From an uncultured Bradyrhizobium sp. (GTDB lineage Bacteria > Pseudomonadota > Alphaproteobacteria > Rhizobiales > Xanthobacteraceae), in NCBI RefSeq assembly GCF_947648125.1, contig NZ_CANSMR010000023.1, positions 1 through 64,000 of the forward strand: 64,000 nucleotides of DNA. The letters are read 5' to 3'. The translations under genes and the position numbers were made by a program. The notes beneath the pieces are model-generated. The model ran no database searches, was not told where the DNA came from, and saw only the letters and a program-made list of their open reading frames with translations. Numbering within the stretch: position 1 is the first letter of the stretch; every line of letters starts with the position of its first letter. Positions 43,325 through 53,543 of this stretch are shown here, piece after piece.

Positions 43325-44776
43325 TCAGTGATATCGCGCGGCAAAATCCGCCGTGCGGCGCGGCCACAGGCTCGGTGGCTCCGGCAGCGCCGCTGTACCC
43401 GCACTGTGCGTATCCTGCAGCGCCTCGATGAAATCGGCAAACCATTGCTGGATGGTGCCGCTGTTGAGCTTCTCCATCATGGCTTCCCAGCGCATCCGCC
43501 GCTCGGTCAGCGGCATCGCGAGCGCCGTCGCCAAAGTGCGCGCCATGCCGTCGATGTCATGCGGATTGACTAGCAACGCGGCGTCGAGCTCGTTCGCCGC
43601 ACCGGCGAATTTCGACAGCACCAGCACGCCGGGGTCGGCCGGATTTTGAGCGGCGACATACTCCTTGGCGACAAGGTTCATGCCGTCCTGCAACGGCGTC
43701 ACCACACCGACCTGCGCGGTACGGTAGAGCCCCGCGAGCACGCCCTGGCCAAAGCCCTTGTTGAGGTAGCGGATCGGCGTCCAATCGACCTCGCCATGCA
43801 CGCCGTTGACGTCGGTGACGAGCTTTGCGACCTCGCTCGCGAGATTGCCATAGGCCTCGATCGCACCGCGCGACGGCGTTGCGATCTGCAGCAGCGACAC
43901 CGAACGCTTCAAGTTCGGATGCAGCGACCACATCCGGTCGAACGCCTTGATGCGGTTAACCAGACCCTTGGAATAGTCGAGCCGGTCGACGCCGATCGCG
44001 AGCTTCTCGCCGTTGAGGCTGCGTCGCAACCTCGTCACGTCGGGATGCATCATCGCCTTGGTTGCCTGCTGCGCGAATTTTCCGGGATCGATGCCGATCG
44101 GAAACACCGCAGCGCGCGTGCGGCCGAACGACGAATTGATCACGCCGTCGCGCACCCCGAAATCGAGATCGTTCTGCACATAACTCAGGAAGTTCTCGCA
44201 GTCCTCATCGGTCTGGAAGCCGATCAGGTCATAGGACAGCATCGCTTCGATCAGCTCGCGATGATTGGGCACGCCGGCGATCACCGCGCGCGCCGGCCAC
44301 GGCGTATGCAGGAAGAAGCCGACCGGCTGCGTGACGCCGAGATCGCGCAACTCGGCACCGAGCGCGAGGAAATGATAGTCCTGGATCCAGAACACGGAAT
44401 CAGGCTTGCGGAAGCGCAGCAACGCGCGCGCCATGAACGCGTTCACTTCGCGATAGCTCTTATAGTCTTCGTGCGACGCACGTATCAGATCGGCGCGCGA
44501 ATGCATCGCGGGCCACAGCGCCGAATTGGCAAAGCCTTCGTAGTAGCCGCCGTAGTGCGCGGCCGGCAGATCGAGCATCGCCAGCGCGCCGGCGCCGAGA
44601 GCTTCGACTTCTGCAAAAGGTTCCTTCAAGTTCCCGTCGCGAACACGCCCACTGGAACCAACCCAGATTGCCCCTGTCTTTTCCACCACCGGCAACAAGG
44701 CCGCAGCCAGCCCCCCCGTCATGGGTTCATTGGGTTTTCCGCGCGAGACGCGGTTCGATACGACGACGAGGTTCAC
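43325..44776 (-). CDS. otsA: Trehalose-6-phosphate synthase
   Basis: The 483-aa GT20 enzyme joins UDP-glucose and glucose-6-phosphate. It shows VVVSNRVSRG, GGLAAAL, WIQDYHFLALG, FFLHTPWP, DRLDYSKGLVNRI and the C-terminal DGMNLVAKEYVAAQ block. Start GTG 44776 follows AGGAGGGG. It lies 200 bases behind otsB on the same strand, and the two make and dephosphorylate trehalose-6-phosphate for osmotic protection. The length is normal for the family. Confidence 0.95.
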   Translation of the reverse strand: MNLVVVSNRVSRGKPNEPMTGGLAAALLPVVEKTGAIWVGSSGRVRDGNLKEPFAEVEALGAGALAMLDLPAAHYGGYYEGFANSALWPAMHSRADLIRASHEDYKSYREVNAFMARALLRFRKPDSVFWIQDYHFLALGAELRDLGVTQPVGFFLHTPWPARAVIAGVPNHRELIEAMLSYDLIGFQTDEDCENFLSYVQNDLDFGVRDGVINSSFGRTRAAVFPIGIDPGKFAQQATKAMMHPDVTRLRRSLNGEKLAIGVDRLDYSKGLVNRIKAFDRMWSLHPNLKRSVSLLQIATPSRGAIEAYGNLASEVAKLVTDVNGVHGEVDWTPIRYLNKGFGQGVLAGLYRTAQVGVVTPLQDGMNLVAKEYVAAQNPADPGVLVLSKFAGAANELDAALLVNPHDIDGMARTLATALAMPLTERRMRWEAMMEKLNSGTIQQWFADFIEALQDTHSAGTAALPEPPSLWPRRTADFAARYH

Positions 44777-44977
44777 CCGGTCCCCTCCTGTTGGTCAACT
44801 CGCGTATTAACAACCATTCATCAAGATGGTTCCTGATCAAGGAATCTCCCAAATGAAACCAAATTCTGGCGAAGACGCATGGAACTCACGGGAACTCGCG
44901 AAAAGAAAAATTCATGCGAGGTCGCTCACACGACGCAAAAGCACCGCATTCGAATCGGCTGTGATGAATCTGACTCG

Positions 44978-45811
44978 TTAGGACAGGCCCACGGCCCTAT
45001 CATCGTCGAGCAGCTGCGCGAGAAACTCGCGCACGTCACTCGGCCCATCGAAATGTCCGGCGACGCCGGTGGCGCGGCGGCCGACGGAGAATGCGAGACC
45101 GTTGAAATCGGGCATGATCGCGAACACGGTCTCGTCGGTGACGTCATCACCGATGAAGAACGGGCGGCGTCCCTTGAACGGTTCATGCGTCATCAGCTCG
45201 CGCACGCCGGTGGCCTTGGTGAAGCCGGAATGCTTGATCTCGCAGACGCTCTTGCCCGGCAACACCTCGATCGGCGCATTCGGCAGCTCGGCGCGGATCA
45301 GCGACACCGCTTCATAGATCGCCCTCTCCGCCTGCGGCGCCAGCCGATAGTGCAGCGCCAGCGAATAGCCCTTGTCCTCGAGCAGAATGCCGGGGCTGAG
45401 CTTGGCAATCGCGGCGAGGCGGCGCTTCAATTCCTTGTCGAGCGGCGGCGCGTGCGCGGCGACCGCCTCGCTGTCCGGTTGCAGCCGCATCTCCGCGCCA
45501 TGGCCGCCGACTGCGGGAAACTGCTCCGGCGCGAAGATCAGATCGATATCGTTGAGCGAACGGCCGCTGACCAGCGCCAGCGCGCCTTGGGTGCGCTCAT
45601 GCAACTGCTTCAGCGTCGTCGCGAGCTCCGGCGGCACCCAGACCTCGCGCGGCGTCGCGGCGAAATCGAGCAAGGTGCCGTCGATGTCGAGCAACACCGC
45701 GGTGCGATCCAGCGGCGGAATCAGTGATGCCGGCGCCGGCGCGCTGCCGGTCGTAGCATTGGGGGTGATGTCGTCTTCCTGGGGCATTTCGGCCACGTCA
45801 TGCTTCGTCAT
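44978..45811 (-). CDS. otsB: Trehalose-6-phosphate phosphatase
   Basis: The 277-aa HAD-family enzyme removes phosphate from trehalose-6-phosphate. It has DIDGTLLDF (catalytic Asp), LVSGRSLNDID, GHGAEMR and FIGDDVTDETVF. Start ATG 45811 is three bases after the MFS stop, so it probably shares a transcript with that gene. Confidence 0.95.
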   Translation of the reverse strand: MTKHDVAEMPQEDDITPNATTGSAPAPASLIPPLDRTAVLLDIDGTLLDFAATPREVWVPPELATTLKQLHERTQGALALVSGRSLNDIDLIFAPEQFPAVGGHGAEMRLQPDSEAVAAHAPPLDKELKRRLAAIAKLSPGILLEDKGYSLALHYRLAPQAERAIYEAVSLIRAELPNAPIEVLPGKSVCEIKHSGFTKATGVRELMTHEPFKGRRPFFIGDDVTDETVFAIMPDFNGLAFSVGRRATGVAGHFDGPSDVREFLAQLLDDDRAVGLS

Positions 45812-45814
45812 AGT

Positions 45815-47305
45815 CTACTCCACAAATGCCAACGGCCGCGCGACGGATTCGAGCGGTTTTCGCTCGGCCGCGACGGCATAGCGCCATGCGACCGCGGCGG
45901 CGACCATCATCAGTGCCGACCCCAGCAGGTAGCCGGCGAAGACGCTGTTGCGCGACCCGGTGTCGATCAGCACGCCGAACAGTGCCGGTCCAATCACGCC
46001 ACCGATCCCGGTGCCGACAGCATAGAAGATGGCGATCGCGAGTGCGCGAACCTCGAGCGGAAACGTCTCGCTGACGGTCAGATAGGCGGCGCTCGCGGCC
46101 GGCGAGGCGAAGAAGAAGATCACCATCCAGGCGATGGTCTGGGTCTGCGCGCTGAACACGCCGATCGAGAACAGATAGCCGGACAACGCCAGCAGCACGC
46201 CCGAGATGCCATAGGTCAGCGCGATCATGGTGCGGCGGCCAAGCGTGTCGAACAGGCGGCCGAGCAGCAGCGGCCCAAGAAAATTGCCGGCAGCGAACGG
46301 CAGGATGTACCAGCCGACATTGCTGGCGGCGATGCCGAAGAAATCGGTCAGGATCAGTGCGAAGGTGAAGAAGATCGCGTTGTAGAAGAACGCCTGCGCG
46401 GCCATCAGCGTCAGTCCGACCAGCGAGCGCTGCCGGTAGGTCGAAAACAGCGTCACCGCGACCTCGCGCAGCGGCGTGTGATCGCGCATCCGGAGCTTGA
46501 TCTTCTCGAAGCCCTCGCCCGGCTGTTCGTGACCGAGCACGGAAGTCTCGATATCGGCGACGATCCTGTGGGCCTCTTCGGGGCGTCCATGGATCATCAG
46601 CCAGCGCGGGCTTTCCGGAATCCACATCCGCATCAACAGCACGACGAGGCCGAGCACCGCACCGGTAAAATAGGCGATCCGCCAGCCGTGATCCGGCGCA
46701 AGCAACGCAGGATCGAGCAGCACGATGGCGCTCAACGCACCGATCGCAGCGCCGATCCAGAAGCTGCCGTTGATGACGAGATCGGTCCAGCCGCGATAGC
46801 GCGCCGGCACCAGCTCCTGGATGGTCGAATTGATCGCAGTGTATTCGCCGCCGATGCCGGCACCGGTGAGAAAGCGAAACAGTGCGTAGCTCGCGACGTT
46901 CCACGACAGCGCGGTCGCAGCCGTCGCCGAGAGATAGAACGCGAGCGTGATGAAGAACAGCTTCTTGCGGCCGATCCGGTCGGTGAGCCAGCCGAAGCCA
47001 AGCGCGCCGAGCACGGCGCCGGCGAGATAGGCGCTGCTGGCAAGCCCGACATCGGCGTTGGAGAAGCTCATCGTCGGGCTCTCCTTCAGCGCTCCCGACA
47101 GCGCACCGGCGAGCGTCACTTCGAGCCCGTCGAGAATCCAGGTGATGCCGAGCGCCAGCACGACGCGGGTGTGGAAACCGCTCCAGCTCAGATTGTCGAG
47201 GCGAAGCGGAATTGAGGTCTCGATGATGCGGCCGTCATTTGGCGTGTCTGGAGCCACGCCCTCGTGCGTCGTCGCCGAGCTCAACTGTGTCCGCTGCAGT
47301 GTCAT
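45815..47305 (-). CDS. MFS transporter, sugar/metabolite:H+ symporter type
   Basis: The 496-aa product starts at ATG 47305; the longer frame to 47587 covers the REP-like element and is rejected. Twelve membrane helices fit, with MFS motif LGFGWLTDRIGRKK after helix 2 and RPEEAH in the loop region. The segment GAGIGGEYTAINSTIQELVP is typical of the metabolite:H+ symporter group. Its stop is three bases from otsB, suggesting a shared transcript with otsB/otsA. Substrate is not predicted. Confidence 0.88.
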   Translation of the reverse strand: MTLQRTQLSSATTHEGVAPDTPNDGRIIETSIPLRLDNLSWSGFHTRVVLALGITWILDGLEVTLAGALSGALKESPTMSFSNADVGLASSAYLAGAVLGALGFGWLTDRIGRKKLFFITLAFYLSATAATALSWNVASYALFRFLTGAGIGGEYTAINSTIQELVPARYRGWTDLVINGSFWIGAAIGALSAIVLLDPALLAPDHGWRIAYFTGAVLGLVVLLMRMWIPESPRWLMIHGRPEEAHRIVADIETSVLGHEQPGEGFEKIKLRMRDHTPLREVAVTLFSTYRQRSLVGLTLMAAQAFFYNAIFFTFALILTDFFGIAASNVGWYILPFAAGNFLGPLLLGRLFDTLGRRTMIALTYGISGVLLALSGYLFSIGVFSAQTQTIAWMVIFFFASPAASAAYLTVSETFPLEVRALAIAIFYAVGTGIGGVIGPALFGVLIDTGSRNSVFAGYLLGSALMMVAAAVAWRYAVAAERKPLESVARPLAFVE

Positions 47306-47512
47306 CAGAACCGGCCAATGAGAAAAGCCCCGGAACGCTGTGTTCCAAGGTTCTCTTTCCCAGGATTGCGGCAAACGGAGTGCCCGCCACGCGACGTCAA
47401 CGCCGCAGCCCGGCAAGGGTTCCGCAATGCGGGAGAGCGAGGAAAATCGCCGTATTGCTGACAACGGTTCGAAAGAAATGATCCCGTCGCCCCGGCGAAA
47501 ACAATTGTTTCC

Positions 47513-47630
47513 GTCGTCCTGGCGAAAGCCAGGACCCATACGCCGCGGCCATGGCAATGGGCACGCAGCGAATTGCACGTATAACAATAACGATTGGTGG
47601 TTATGGGTCCCGGCCTGCGCCGGTACGACG
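47513..47630. repeat. REP-like inverted element, copy 2
   Basis: GTCGTCCTGGCGAAAGCCAG at 47514 is opposed by GTCCCGGCCTGCGCCGGTAC near 47607-47626, the same family as at 43018. It sits between the MFS gene and the chemoreceptor gene. Confidence 0.7.
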
Positions 47631-47650
47631 ATAATCGATAGACCTGCGCC

Positions 47651-49684
47651 CTACGCCGCGCGGATGTTCGCCATGAAGCGGTCGAGCTCCTCGCGCAGCC
47701 GCGAGCTCTCGACCGACAGCGAGCGGGCCGAGTTCAGCACCTCTTCGGAGGCGGCTCCCGTCTCGGTGGCGCCGCGGTTAACCTGGGTGACGCTGGAGGC
47801 GGCTTCCTGGGTGCCCTGCGCGACGTTCTGCACGCTGCGCGCGATCTCCTGCGTTGCCGCGCTCTGCTGCTCGACCGAGCTCGCGATGTTGGTCGCGATC
47901 CCGGAGATCTGTCCGATCGTGCCGCCGATCTCCTTGATCGCGGCGACCGATTCCTGCGTCGCGGCCTGCATGCCCGAGATGTGGGTGGAGATCTCGTCGG
48001 TGGCTCTCGCGGTCTGGCTCGCCAGCGACTTCACTTCCGATGCAACCACAGCGAAGCCGCGGCCCGCATCACCAGCACGCGCGGCCTCGATGGTGGCGTT
48101 CAGAGCCAGGAGGTTGGTCTGCTCGGCGATCGCCGTGATCAGCTTGACCACATCGCCGATCTCCTGCGCGGCGCGCGAGAGCTTGCCGATCCGGGCATCG
48201 GTCTGCTCGGCCTGGCGCACGGCGGAATCGGCGATCTGGCTGGATTCCTTGGCACGGCGGCCGATCTCGTCGACCGAGGCTGACAACTCCTCGGTCGCGG
48301 ACGCGACCGACTGCATGTTGCTGGAGGCCTCCTCGGAGGCGCCGGCGACCTGGCTCGACAGGTTCTGCGTGGTCTCGGCCGTGCGGGTCAACGTACCGGC
48401 CGCGGATTCGAGCTGGACGGCGGACGCCGATACGTTGGAGACGATCGAGCCAACGGCCGATTCGAATTCATCGGCAAAACGAATGAGCTCGGCGCGCCGC
48501 GCGGTGGCGCTCGCCTTGTTCTGCGCTTCCTGGGTCGCGGCGTCGCGCTCGGCCTTGGCGACCGCCTGGACCTTGAACTCTTCCACAGCGCCGGCCATCT
48601 CGCCAAGCTCGTCGCGACGACCGAGGCCCGGCAGCACCACGTCGAAATTGCCGGCCGCAAGCTCGCGCATCGCCGCGCACATCGCCGCGATCGGGCGCGA
48701 AATGCCCTTGCCGAGCAGGAACGCCCACACCAGCCCGAGCACGAAGCTGCCTGCGGCAAGCATCAGGATCAGCTGCTCGGTCTCGCCGATCATGGAATGC
48801 GATTCGGTCTCGAGCCGCTTCTGGTCGGCGAGCAGGTCGGACTTCATCGCCGCCGCACCCTGGCTGATGGCGGCAGCCGATTCCGTCATCTCGACGGTCA
48901 ATTCGTCGATCGACTTCGCATTCGCGATCAGCTTGGCCAGCGCCTCGCGGTACTCTTCAAGCAGTCCGGTGATGTCCTTCACGCCCTGGGTGATCCGCTC
49001 GTTCTTCGAGGTGATCCCCTTCACGAGATTGTCGGCGAATTTCAGCCGGGCGAGCGCGCTGGAGGCGACCGTCTTGTCGCCGTTGACGACGAACGTGTTG
49101 ACGGCGCCGGTGATCGACTGCAACTGATCGGAAACTTTCTTGGCGCCGAACTGAATCGACTGCAGCTCGGAATCGTCGGCGTTGCTCGGCAGATCGTCGA
49201 GCTTATAGCGCATCGAAGTCGCACTGCGGACCAGCTTGTTCTGCGCGGTCTGCGCGCTCTCGTCCTTGGTGCGGACGATCTCGGCAAAGATCTTGGTGAA
49301 GGCGCGGAATTCGCGCTCCAGCTTGGTGACCTGCTCGAGCCGGGCCGGATTGGTGGTGCCCTTCATCGACGCCAGGATGGCGTCCTTCAGGCTGGCCTCG
49401 GCAGCGAGCGCGGCCTTGGCGTCGTCCTCCTTGCCGGTCGCGACGTAGTAGCGCGCCAGCGAACGGTAGGAGATCAATTCGCGATCGATGTTGCGGGCGA
49501 GGTCGGCTTCCGCGACGCTCTGGCGGTAGGAGCCGACGCCGGCGGAGACCCGCTCGAAGCCCATATAGGCAAAGCCCATAGTGGCCGCCGACAGCGCCAG
49601 CGTGACGGCAAAGCCGAGCATGATCTTGGCTTGAAATCTGAGGGTTGGGAACCTGATCGACAGCGATCGCTTGAGTCCCGGCAT
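47651..49684 (-). CDS. Methyl-accepting chemotaxis protein with HBM-like sensor
   Basis: The 677-aa product starts at ATG 49684 after GGGGG; a 10-residue longer start is possible. It has a TM helix near 22-42 ([19 protein letters not shown]), a long helical periplasmic sensor (about 45-305) of the HBM type, TM2 near 310-330 ([20 protein letters not shown]), a HAMP domain, and a signalling domain with the hairpin tip [20 protein letters not shown]. It should report a periplasmic ligand to CheA/CheW encoded elsewhere. Confidence 0.93.
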   Translation of the reverse strand: MPGLKRSLSIRFPTLRFQAKIMLGFAVTLALSAATMGFAYMGFERVSAGVGSYRQSVAEADLARNIDRELISYRSLARYYVATGKEDDAKAALAAEASLKDAILASMKGTTNPARLEQVTKLEREFRAFTKIFAEIVRTKDESAQTAQNKLVRSATSMRYKLDDLPSNADDSELQSIQFGAKKVSDQLQSITGAVNTFVVNGDKTVASSALARLKFADNLVKGITSKNERITQGVKDITGLLEEYREALAKLIANAKSIDELTVEMTESAAAISQGAAAMKSDLLADQKRLETESHSMIGETEQLILMLAAGSFVLGLVWAFLLGKGISRPIAAMCAAMRELAAGNFDVVLPGLGRRDELGEMAGAVEEFKVQAVAKAERDAATQEAQNKASATARRAELIRFADEFESAVGSIVSNVSASAVQLESAAGTLTRTAETTQNLSSQVAGASEEASSNMQSVASATEELSASVDEIGRRAKESSQIADSAVRQAEQTDARIGKLSRAAQEIGDVVKLITAIAEQTNLLALNATIEAARAGDAGRGFAVVASEVKSLASQTARATDEISTHISGMQAATQESVAAIKEIGGTIGQISGIATNIASSVEQQSAATQEIARSVQNVAQGTQEAASSVTQVNRGATETGAASEEVLNSARSLSVESSRLREELDRFMANIRAA

Positions 49685-49936
49685 TCCAACCCCCGTCTTC
49701 ATTCTGAAAACCACGCAGGGTCCGGCAGCAACCCGCCCCAGCCCCCGGAGGGCAAAACTAAGGCAGAATCAATAAGGCCCGGTAAATGGGCAACAGGTCA
49801 GCCAATTCGGTGCGCTACTACCTTGGTCGGGCTCGGAGGGTGGGCAAGGTGATTGACGCGCGGGTCCCGCCCGATAGTTTAGAACCGATCAAACCTGTCC
49901 CTGCCCGGGCCGGGAGAACACATCGGGAGGTGTCCC

Positions 49937-50029
49937 ATGTCATCGCGTCGAGCGGCGCCGTTGGCGCTTGCGGCGGGCGCAGCTGCCGGCGAAGTCGCCC
50001 GGCCAATGACATTTCCCCTCACGACCTAG
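49937..50029 (+). CDS. Possible 30-aa protein
   Basis: ATG 49937 follows a strong GGGAGGTG site. The product reads SSRRAAPLALAAGAAAGEV then RPMTFPLTT before a TAG. It might be a short membrane-active peptide or leader. It is not PqqA: the Glu-x-x-x-Tyr pair is absent. Without comparison it may be chance. Confidence 0.28.
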   Translation: MSSRRAAPLALAAGAAAGEVARPMTFPLTT

Positions 50030-50144
50030 AACCGGCGGGCCTGACCGCAACCGATCGCGGCATGGCCCGTATGCCCTTTCGACCCGCGCTGTCACGACAG
50101 GCCGCGCCAAGAAAAACAAAAAATTCTGGTCAGGGAGAACGCCT

Positions 50145-51317
50145 TTGGCGAAGCAGAACGGCAGCGCCACCGACAGCATCGTCGTGGTGCAGGCAAAGAC
50201 CGACGGGCCGCGGCAAGCAGCCGACGAGATCGCGCGCCAATTGGCAGCGGCTGATCTCGCCATGCTCGTCGTGTTCGTGTCGCCGTTCTATGACCCGAAG
50301 GAATTTATTGCCGAGCTGTCGAGGCAGATGGGCGACGTTCCGATCTTCGGCTGCACCACGGCCGGCGAACTGTCGCCCGGCGGCTGGGACGAGGACAGCG
50401 TGGTCGCGATGGGCTTCAACGCCGCCGATTTCGTCATCGCGGCCCGGCCGCTGTTCGATCTCGCGACGTTCCGGGTCGATCATGGCCGCTCGATGTGCAC
50501 CGAGTTGCAGAGCGAATTCGCGCAACGCACCGAGCATTGCGACCACACCGAGGATGCCTTCGGGCTGCTCTTCATCGATGGCATGTGCCAGCGTGAGGAA
50601 ACCATCATGTCGGCGATCTATGCATCGCTCGGCGACATTCCGGTGGTCGGCGGCTCCGCCGGCGACGGCCTGCGCTTCGAGAAGTCGTGGGTGTTCTACG
50701 GCGGCGAAGCCTTTACCGACGCTGCCGTCCTGATCCTGATCCGGACGCGGCTGCCGTTCCGCACGTTCAAATGCGACCATTTCGAGCCGACCTCGACCAA
50801 GATGGTGGTGACCGAGGCCGACATCGAGCACCGCATCGTCAAGGAATTGAATGCCGAGCCAGCCGCGCTGGAATATTCCCGCGCCGTCGGCCTCAGCGAC
50901 AGCAAGCTCGAACTGTTCTCCTTTGCCGCGCATCCGGTCCTGGTGCGCGTCGGCGGCGCCTATTACGCACGGTCGATCCAGCGAACGAATCCCGACGGGT
51001 CGCTGCAATTCTTCTGCGCGATCGACGAGGGCATGGTGCTGACGGTGGCGCGCGAGCGTGACCCGATCGACGTGACTAGCCGCCTGCTCAAGGAGCTGAC
51101 CGAGGATCTCGGCGAGGTCTCGATGTTCATCGGCTTCGAATGCGTGCTGCGCCGGCTCGATGTCGAGCAACGCCAGCTGTCGCGGGAGATGTCGGAGCTC
51201 TATCGCCGCAACAAAGTGATTGGCTTTCAGACCTATGGCGAGCAGTATCGCTCCATGCATGTCAACCAGACACTGACCGGCATCGCCATCGGCAAGCGGG
51301 CTGTCGCGCCGCAATGA
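50145..51317 (+). CDS. FIST-domain sensory protein
   Basis: The 390-aa product starts at TTG 50145 after GGGAGA. FIST_N covers about 30-220 (VFVSPFYDPKEFIAEL; FGCTTAGELSPGG; GGSAGDGLRFEKSWVF) and FIST_C about 230-370 (LFSFAAHPVLVRVGG; GFECVLRRLDVEQR). FIST proteins bind small molecules and often feed a neighbouring kinase. Its stop overlaps the kinase start (ATGA). No membrane segment is seen, so it senses in the cytoplasm. Confidence 0.9.
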   Translation: MAKQNGSATDSIVVVQAKTDGPRQAADEIARQLAAADLAMLVVFVSPFYDPKEFIAELSRQMGDVPIFGCTTAGELSPGGWDEDSVVAMGFNAADFVIAARPLFDLATFRVDHGRSMCTELQSEFAQRTEHCDHTEDAFGLLFIDGMCQREETIMSAIYASLGDIPVVGGSAGDGLRFEKSWVFYGGEAFTDAAVLILIRTRLPFRTFKCDHFEPTSTKMVVTEADIEHRIVKELNAEPAALEYSRAVGLSDSKLELFSFAAHPVLVRVGGAYYARSIQRTNPDGSLQFFCAIDEGMVLTVARERDPIDVTSRLLKELTEDLGEVSMFIGFECVLRRLDVEQRQLSREMSELYRRNKVIGFQTYGEQYRSMHVNQTLTGIAIGKRAVAPQ

Positions 51318-52687
51318 CCGACAGCAAGACCACGCGCATTGCGGCCCTCGAACGCGAAACCGAGAAGCTGCGCAAGATCAACGCGGCGCTGATGTCGCGC
51401 GTCGAACGCTCGACCGACCAGCAGCTCAACGCCTTTTCCCTGTTCGAGACCGCGATTGCGCTGGATCAGCAGGTGCGCGACCGCACCCAGCAACTCAAGC
51501 AGGCGCTGCAATCGCTGGAGAAAACCAACGGACGCCTGCTGCAAGCCAAGCAGCAGGCCGAGGCAGCGAGCTCGCTGAAATCATCGGTGCTGGTTTCAGT
51601 GACGCACGACCTGTTGCAGCCGCTCAATGCGGCACGGCTGACACTGTCCGCGCTGACCGAGATGGCCAACGAGCCCAAGAGCGTCGCGCTGACCGACCAG
51701 ATCGACCGTTCGCTGGCGACGCTGGAAGACATGCTGCGGACGCTGCTCGACATCTCGAAGCTCGATGCCGGCGTGCTCAGGCCCGAATTCGGTCCGGTCG
51801 CGATCGCCTCGCTGTTCGAGCCGCTGGAGCACGAGTTTGTGGCGACCGCCGCCAAGCGCAACCTCGGATTCCGGATCGTGCCAACGTCGGCGGTGGTTCG
51901 CTCCGATCCGCTGATGCTGCGCCGGATCCTGCAGAACCTCTTGGCCAACGCGCTACGCTACACCCAGCGCGGCACCGTGCTGATGGGATGCCGCCTCAAG
52001 GGCGACGACATCTGCATTGAGGTGCATGACACCGGGCCTGGCATCCCGGAAGCCCAGCGCGAAGCCATCTTCGTCGAGTTTCAGCGCGGCGACGCCGGCG
52101 CCAGCGACAAGGCAGGCATCGGGCTTGGCCTTTCGATCGTGCGCCGGTTTGCCGACCTGCTCGGCCACAACATCAGGCTGAGTTCGCGCGCCGGCAAAGG
52201 CTCGGTGTTCTCGGTCACCGTGCCGCGCACCTTCGATCCGGTTGCGATCCCGGTGCGCGAACAGGCCAGCGTCGACTATCGCTATGGCGGCATGGAAGGC
52301 GCCAAGATCCTGCTGATCGAGAACGACCTCTCGAGCGCCGAGGGCCTCGCCCATCTGCTGGAAAAATGGGGCTGCGACGTCGCCGTGACGATCTCCAAGA
52401 CCGAGGCGCTCGAGCGCATCCACGCGCTGGACGGCATTCCCGACGCCATCATCGCCGACCTGCACCTCGACAATGGCGAGACCGGCATCCAGGCCGTCGA
52501 CGTGATCCGCGGCGAAATCAACGCCAAGGTTCCTGCGATCATCGTGACCGCCGACTACTCGGCCAAGGCCGCCTCCGACGTCTCGGCCTTTGGACACGAA
52601 TTGCTGAAGAAGCCGATCAAGCCCGCCGAGATGCGCTCGCTGTTGTCGTTCCTGCTGGCGGCGGAGCAGTCGGGTGCGCGGTTATGA
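51314..52687 (+). CDS. Hybrid sensor histidine kinase with C-terminal receiver
   Basis: The 457-aa product starts at ATG 51314, inside the FIST stop. Residues 1-90 are a coiled coil. HisKA has SVTHDLLQPLNAAR with His98; HATPase has NLLANALRY, DTGPGIPE and GIGLGLSIV. The receiver (about 330-455) has LLIEND and phospho-acceptor Asp in IIADLHLDNG. No input domain is attached, so the FIST protein is the likely sensor. It may signal to the two LuxR-type regulators on the other strand. Confidence 0.9.
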   Translation: MTDSKTTRIAALERETEKLRKINAALMSRVERSTDQQLNAFSLFETAIALDQQVRDRTQQLKQALQSLEKTNGRLLQAKQQAEAASSLKSSVLVSVTHDLLQPLNAARLTLSALTEMANEPKSVALTDQIDRSLATLEDMLRTLLDISKLDAGVLRPEFGPVAIASLFEPLEHEFVATAAKRNLGFRIVPTSAVVRSDPLMLRRILQNLLANALRYTQRGTVLMGCRLKGDDICIEVHDTGPGIPEAQREAIFVEFQRGDAGASDKAGIGLGLSIVRRFADLLGHNIRLSSRAGKGSVFSVTVPRTFDPVAIPVREQASVDYRYGGMEGAKILLIENDLSSAEGLAHLLEKWGCDVAVTISKTEALERIHALDGIPDAIIADLHLDNGETGIQAVDVIRGEINAKVPAIIVTADYSAKAASDVSAFGHELLKKPIKPAEMRSLLSFLLAAEQSGARL

Positions 52688-53425
52688 TTCCGCGCTATGC
52701 GGCGGCGAGGCCGTCACCGGCGCGTGGTCGTGCTTGCCGAAATCCAGTTTCGACAGCGCGATGATGGCCTCGGTCCGGCTGCGCACGCCGAGCTTCCGCA
52801 GGATCTCCGAGACGTGCACCTTCACGGTGGTGACCGAGATATCGAGCTGGTAGGCGATGTGCTTGTTCTGCAGCCCGCGGCAGATCATGTCGAGCACGCG
52901 AAGCTGCTGCGCGGTGAACTGGCCGAGCTGCTGCACCAATTGCTTGGTGTCGGCCTGCCCCTTCCGTGCGGCAGCCGAATCGCGGAAACGGGTCGGCAGG
53001 CACACCTCGCCTTCGAGAATGCCGCGCAGCAGGCGCGCCAGCTCGAGCTTCGGCGTCGACTTCGGAATGAATCCGGAAATGCCGAGCGAGATGGCGCCGC
53101 CGATGATCCGGGAATCGTCATGCGCCGACACGATCACGAGCGCGCTGCGCGGCGCCGCGGCACGCACCCGGTAGGCGCCGAGCAGGCCAGTTGTTCCCGG
53201 CATCGACAGATCGAGCAGGATCAGATCGAGGCCGTCGCGCGCGGCGATCACGTCGAGCGCGCCATCGATCGAGGTCGCCTGCAGCACCTCGGCGTCGGGA
53301 AACTCGGCCCCGATCACACCGATCAAGGCAGCACGGAACAGCGGGTGATCCTCGACGATCAGCAGTCGAGGCGCACCCGCTCTATCGACCGGCGGCTCGT
53401 CCGCCAGGGGCGCGGTCGTGGTCAA
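52682..53425 (-). CDS. NarL/LuxR-type response regulator 1
   Basis: The 247-aa product has a receiver (LLIVEDHPLFRA, phospho-Asp in LILLDLSMPG, PKST) and a GerE helix-turn-helix (FTAQQLRVLDMICRGLQNKH; VTTVKVHVSEILRKLG). TTG 53425 is used after GGGAGGA. Its end overlaps the kinase end on the other strand by six bases. It is a candidate partner of that kinase and a regulator of the alcohol dehydrogenase operon. Confidence 0.92.
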   Translation of the reverse strand: MTTTAPLADEPPVDRAGAPRLLIVEDHPLFRAALIGVIGAEFPDAEVLQATSIDGALDVIAARDGLDLILLDLSMPGTTGLLGAYRVRAAAPRSALVIVSAHDDSRIIGGAISLGISGFIPKSTPKLELARLLRGILEGEVCLPTRFRDSAAARKGQADTKQLVQQLGQFTAQQLRVLDMICRGLQNKHIAYQLDISVTTVKVHVSEILRKLGVRSRTEAIIALSKLDFGKHDHAPVTASPPHSAES

Positions 53426-53543
53426 TGCTGCGCCGTCCTCCCTCGAATGCTCATGACAGCTATCGTTGGCATGACGTTATCTCAAAGCCGATCGTCAGCC
53501 TATAGGCGGATAGTCAATGCGCCCGCCTCGCAGTGCAGCAAGG

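Noticed and set aside
47306-47587. Longer N terminus for the MFS transporter
   Set aside because: The extension translates the REP-like element and has no membrane or domain sense; ATG 47305 gives a normal MFS length.
49937-50029. pqqA
   Set aside because: The short frame lacks the conserved Glu and Tyr of PqqA, and no pqqB-E genes are near.
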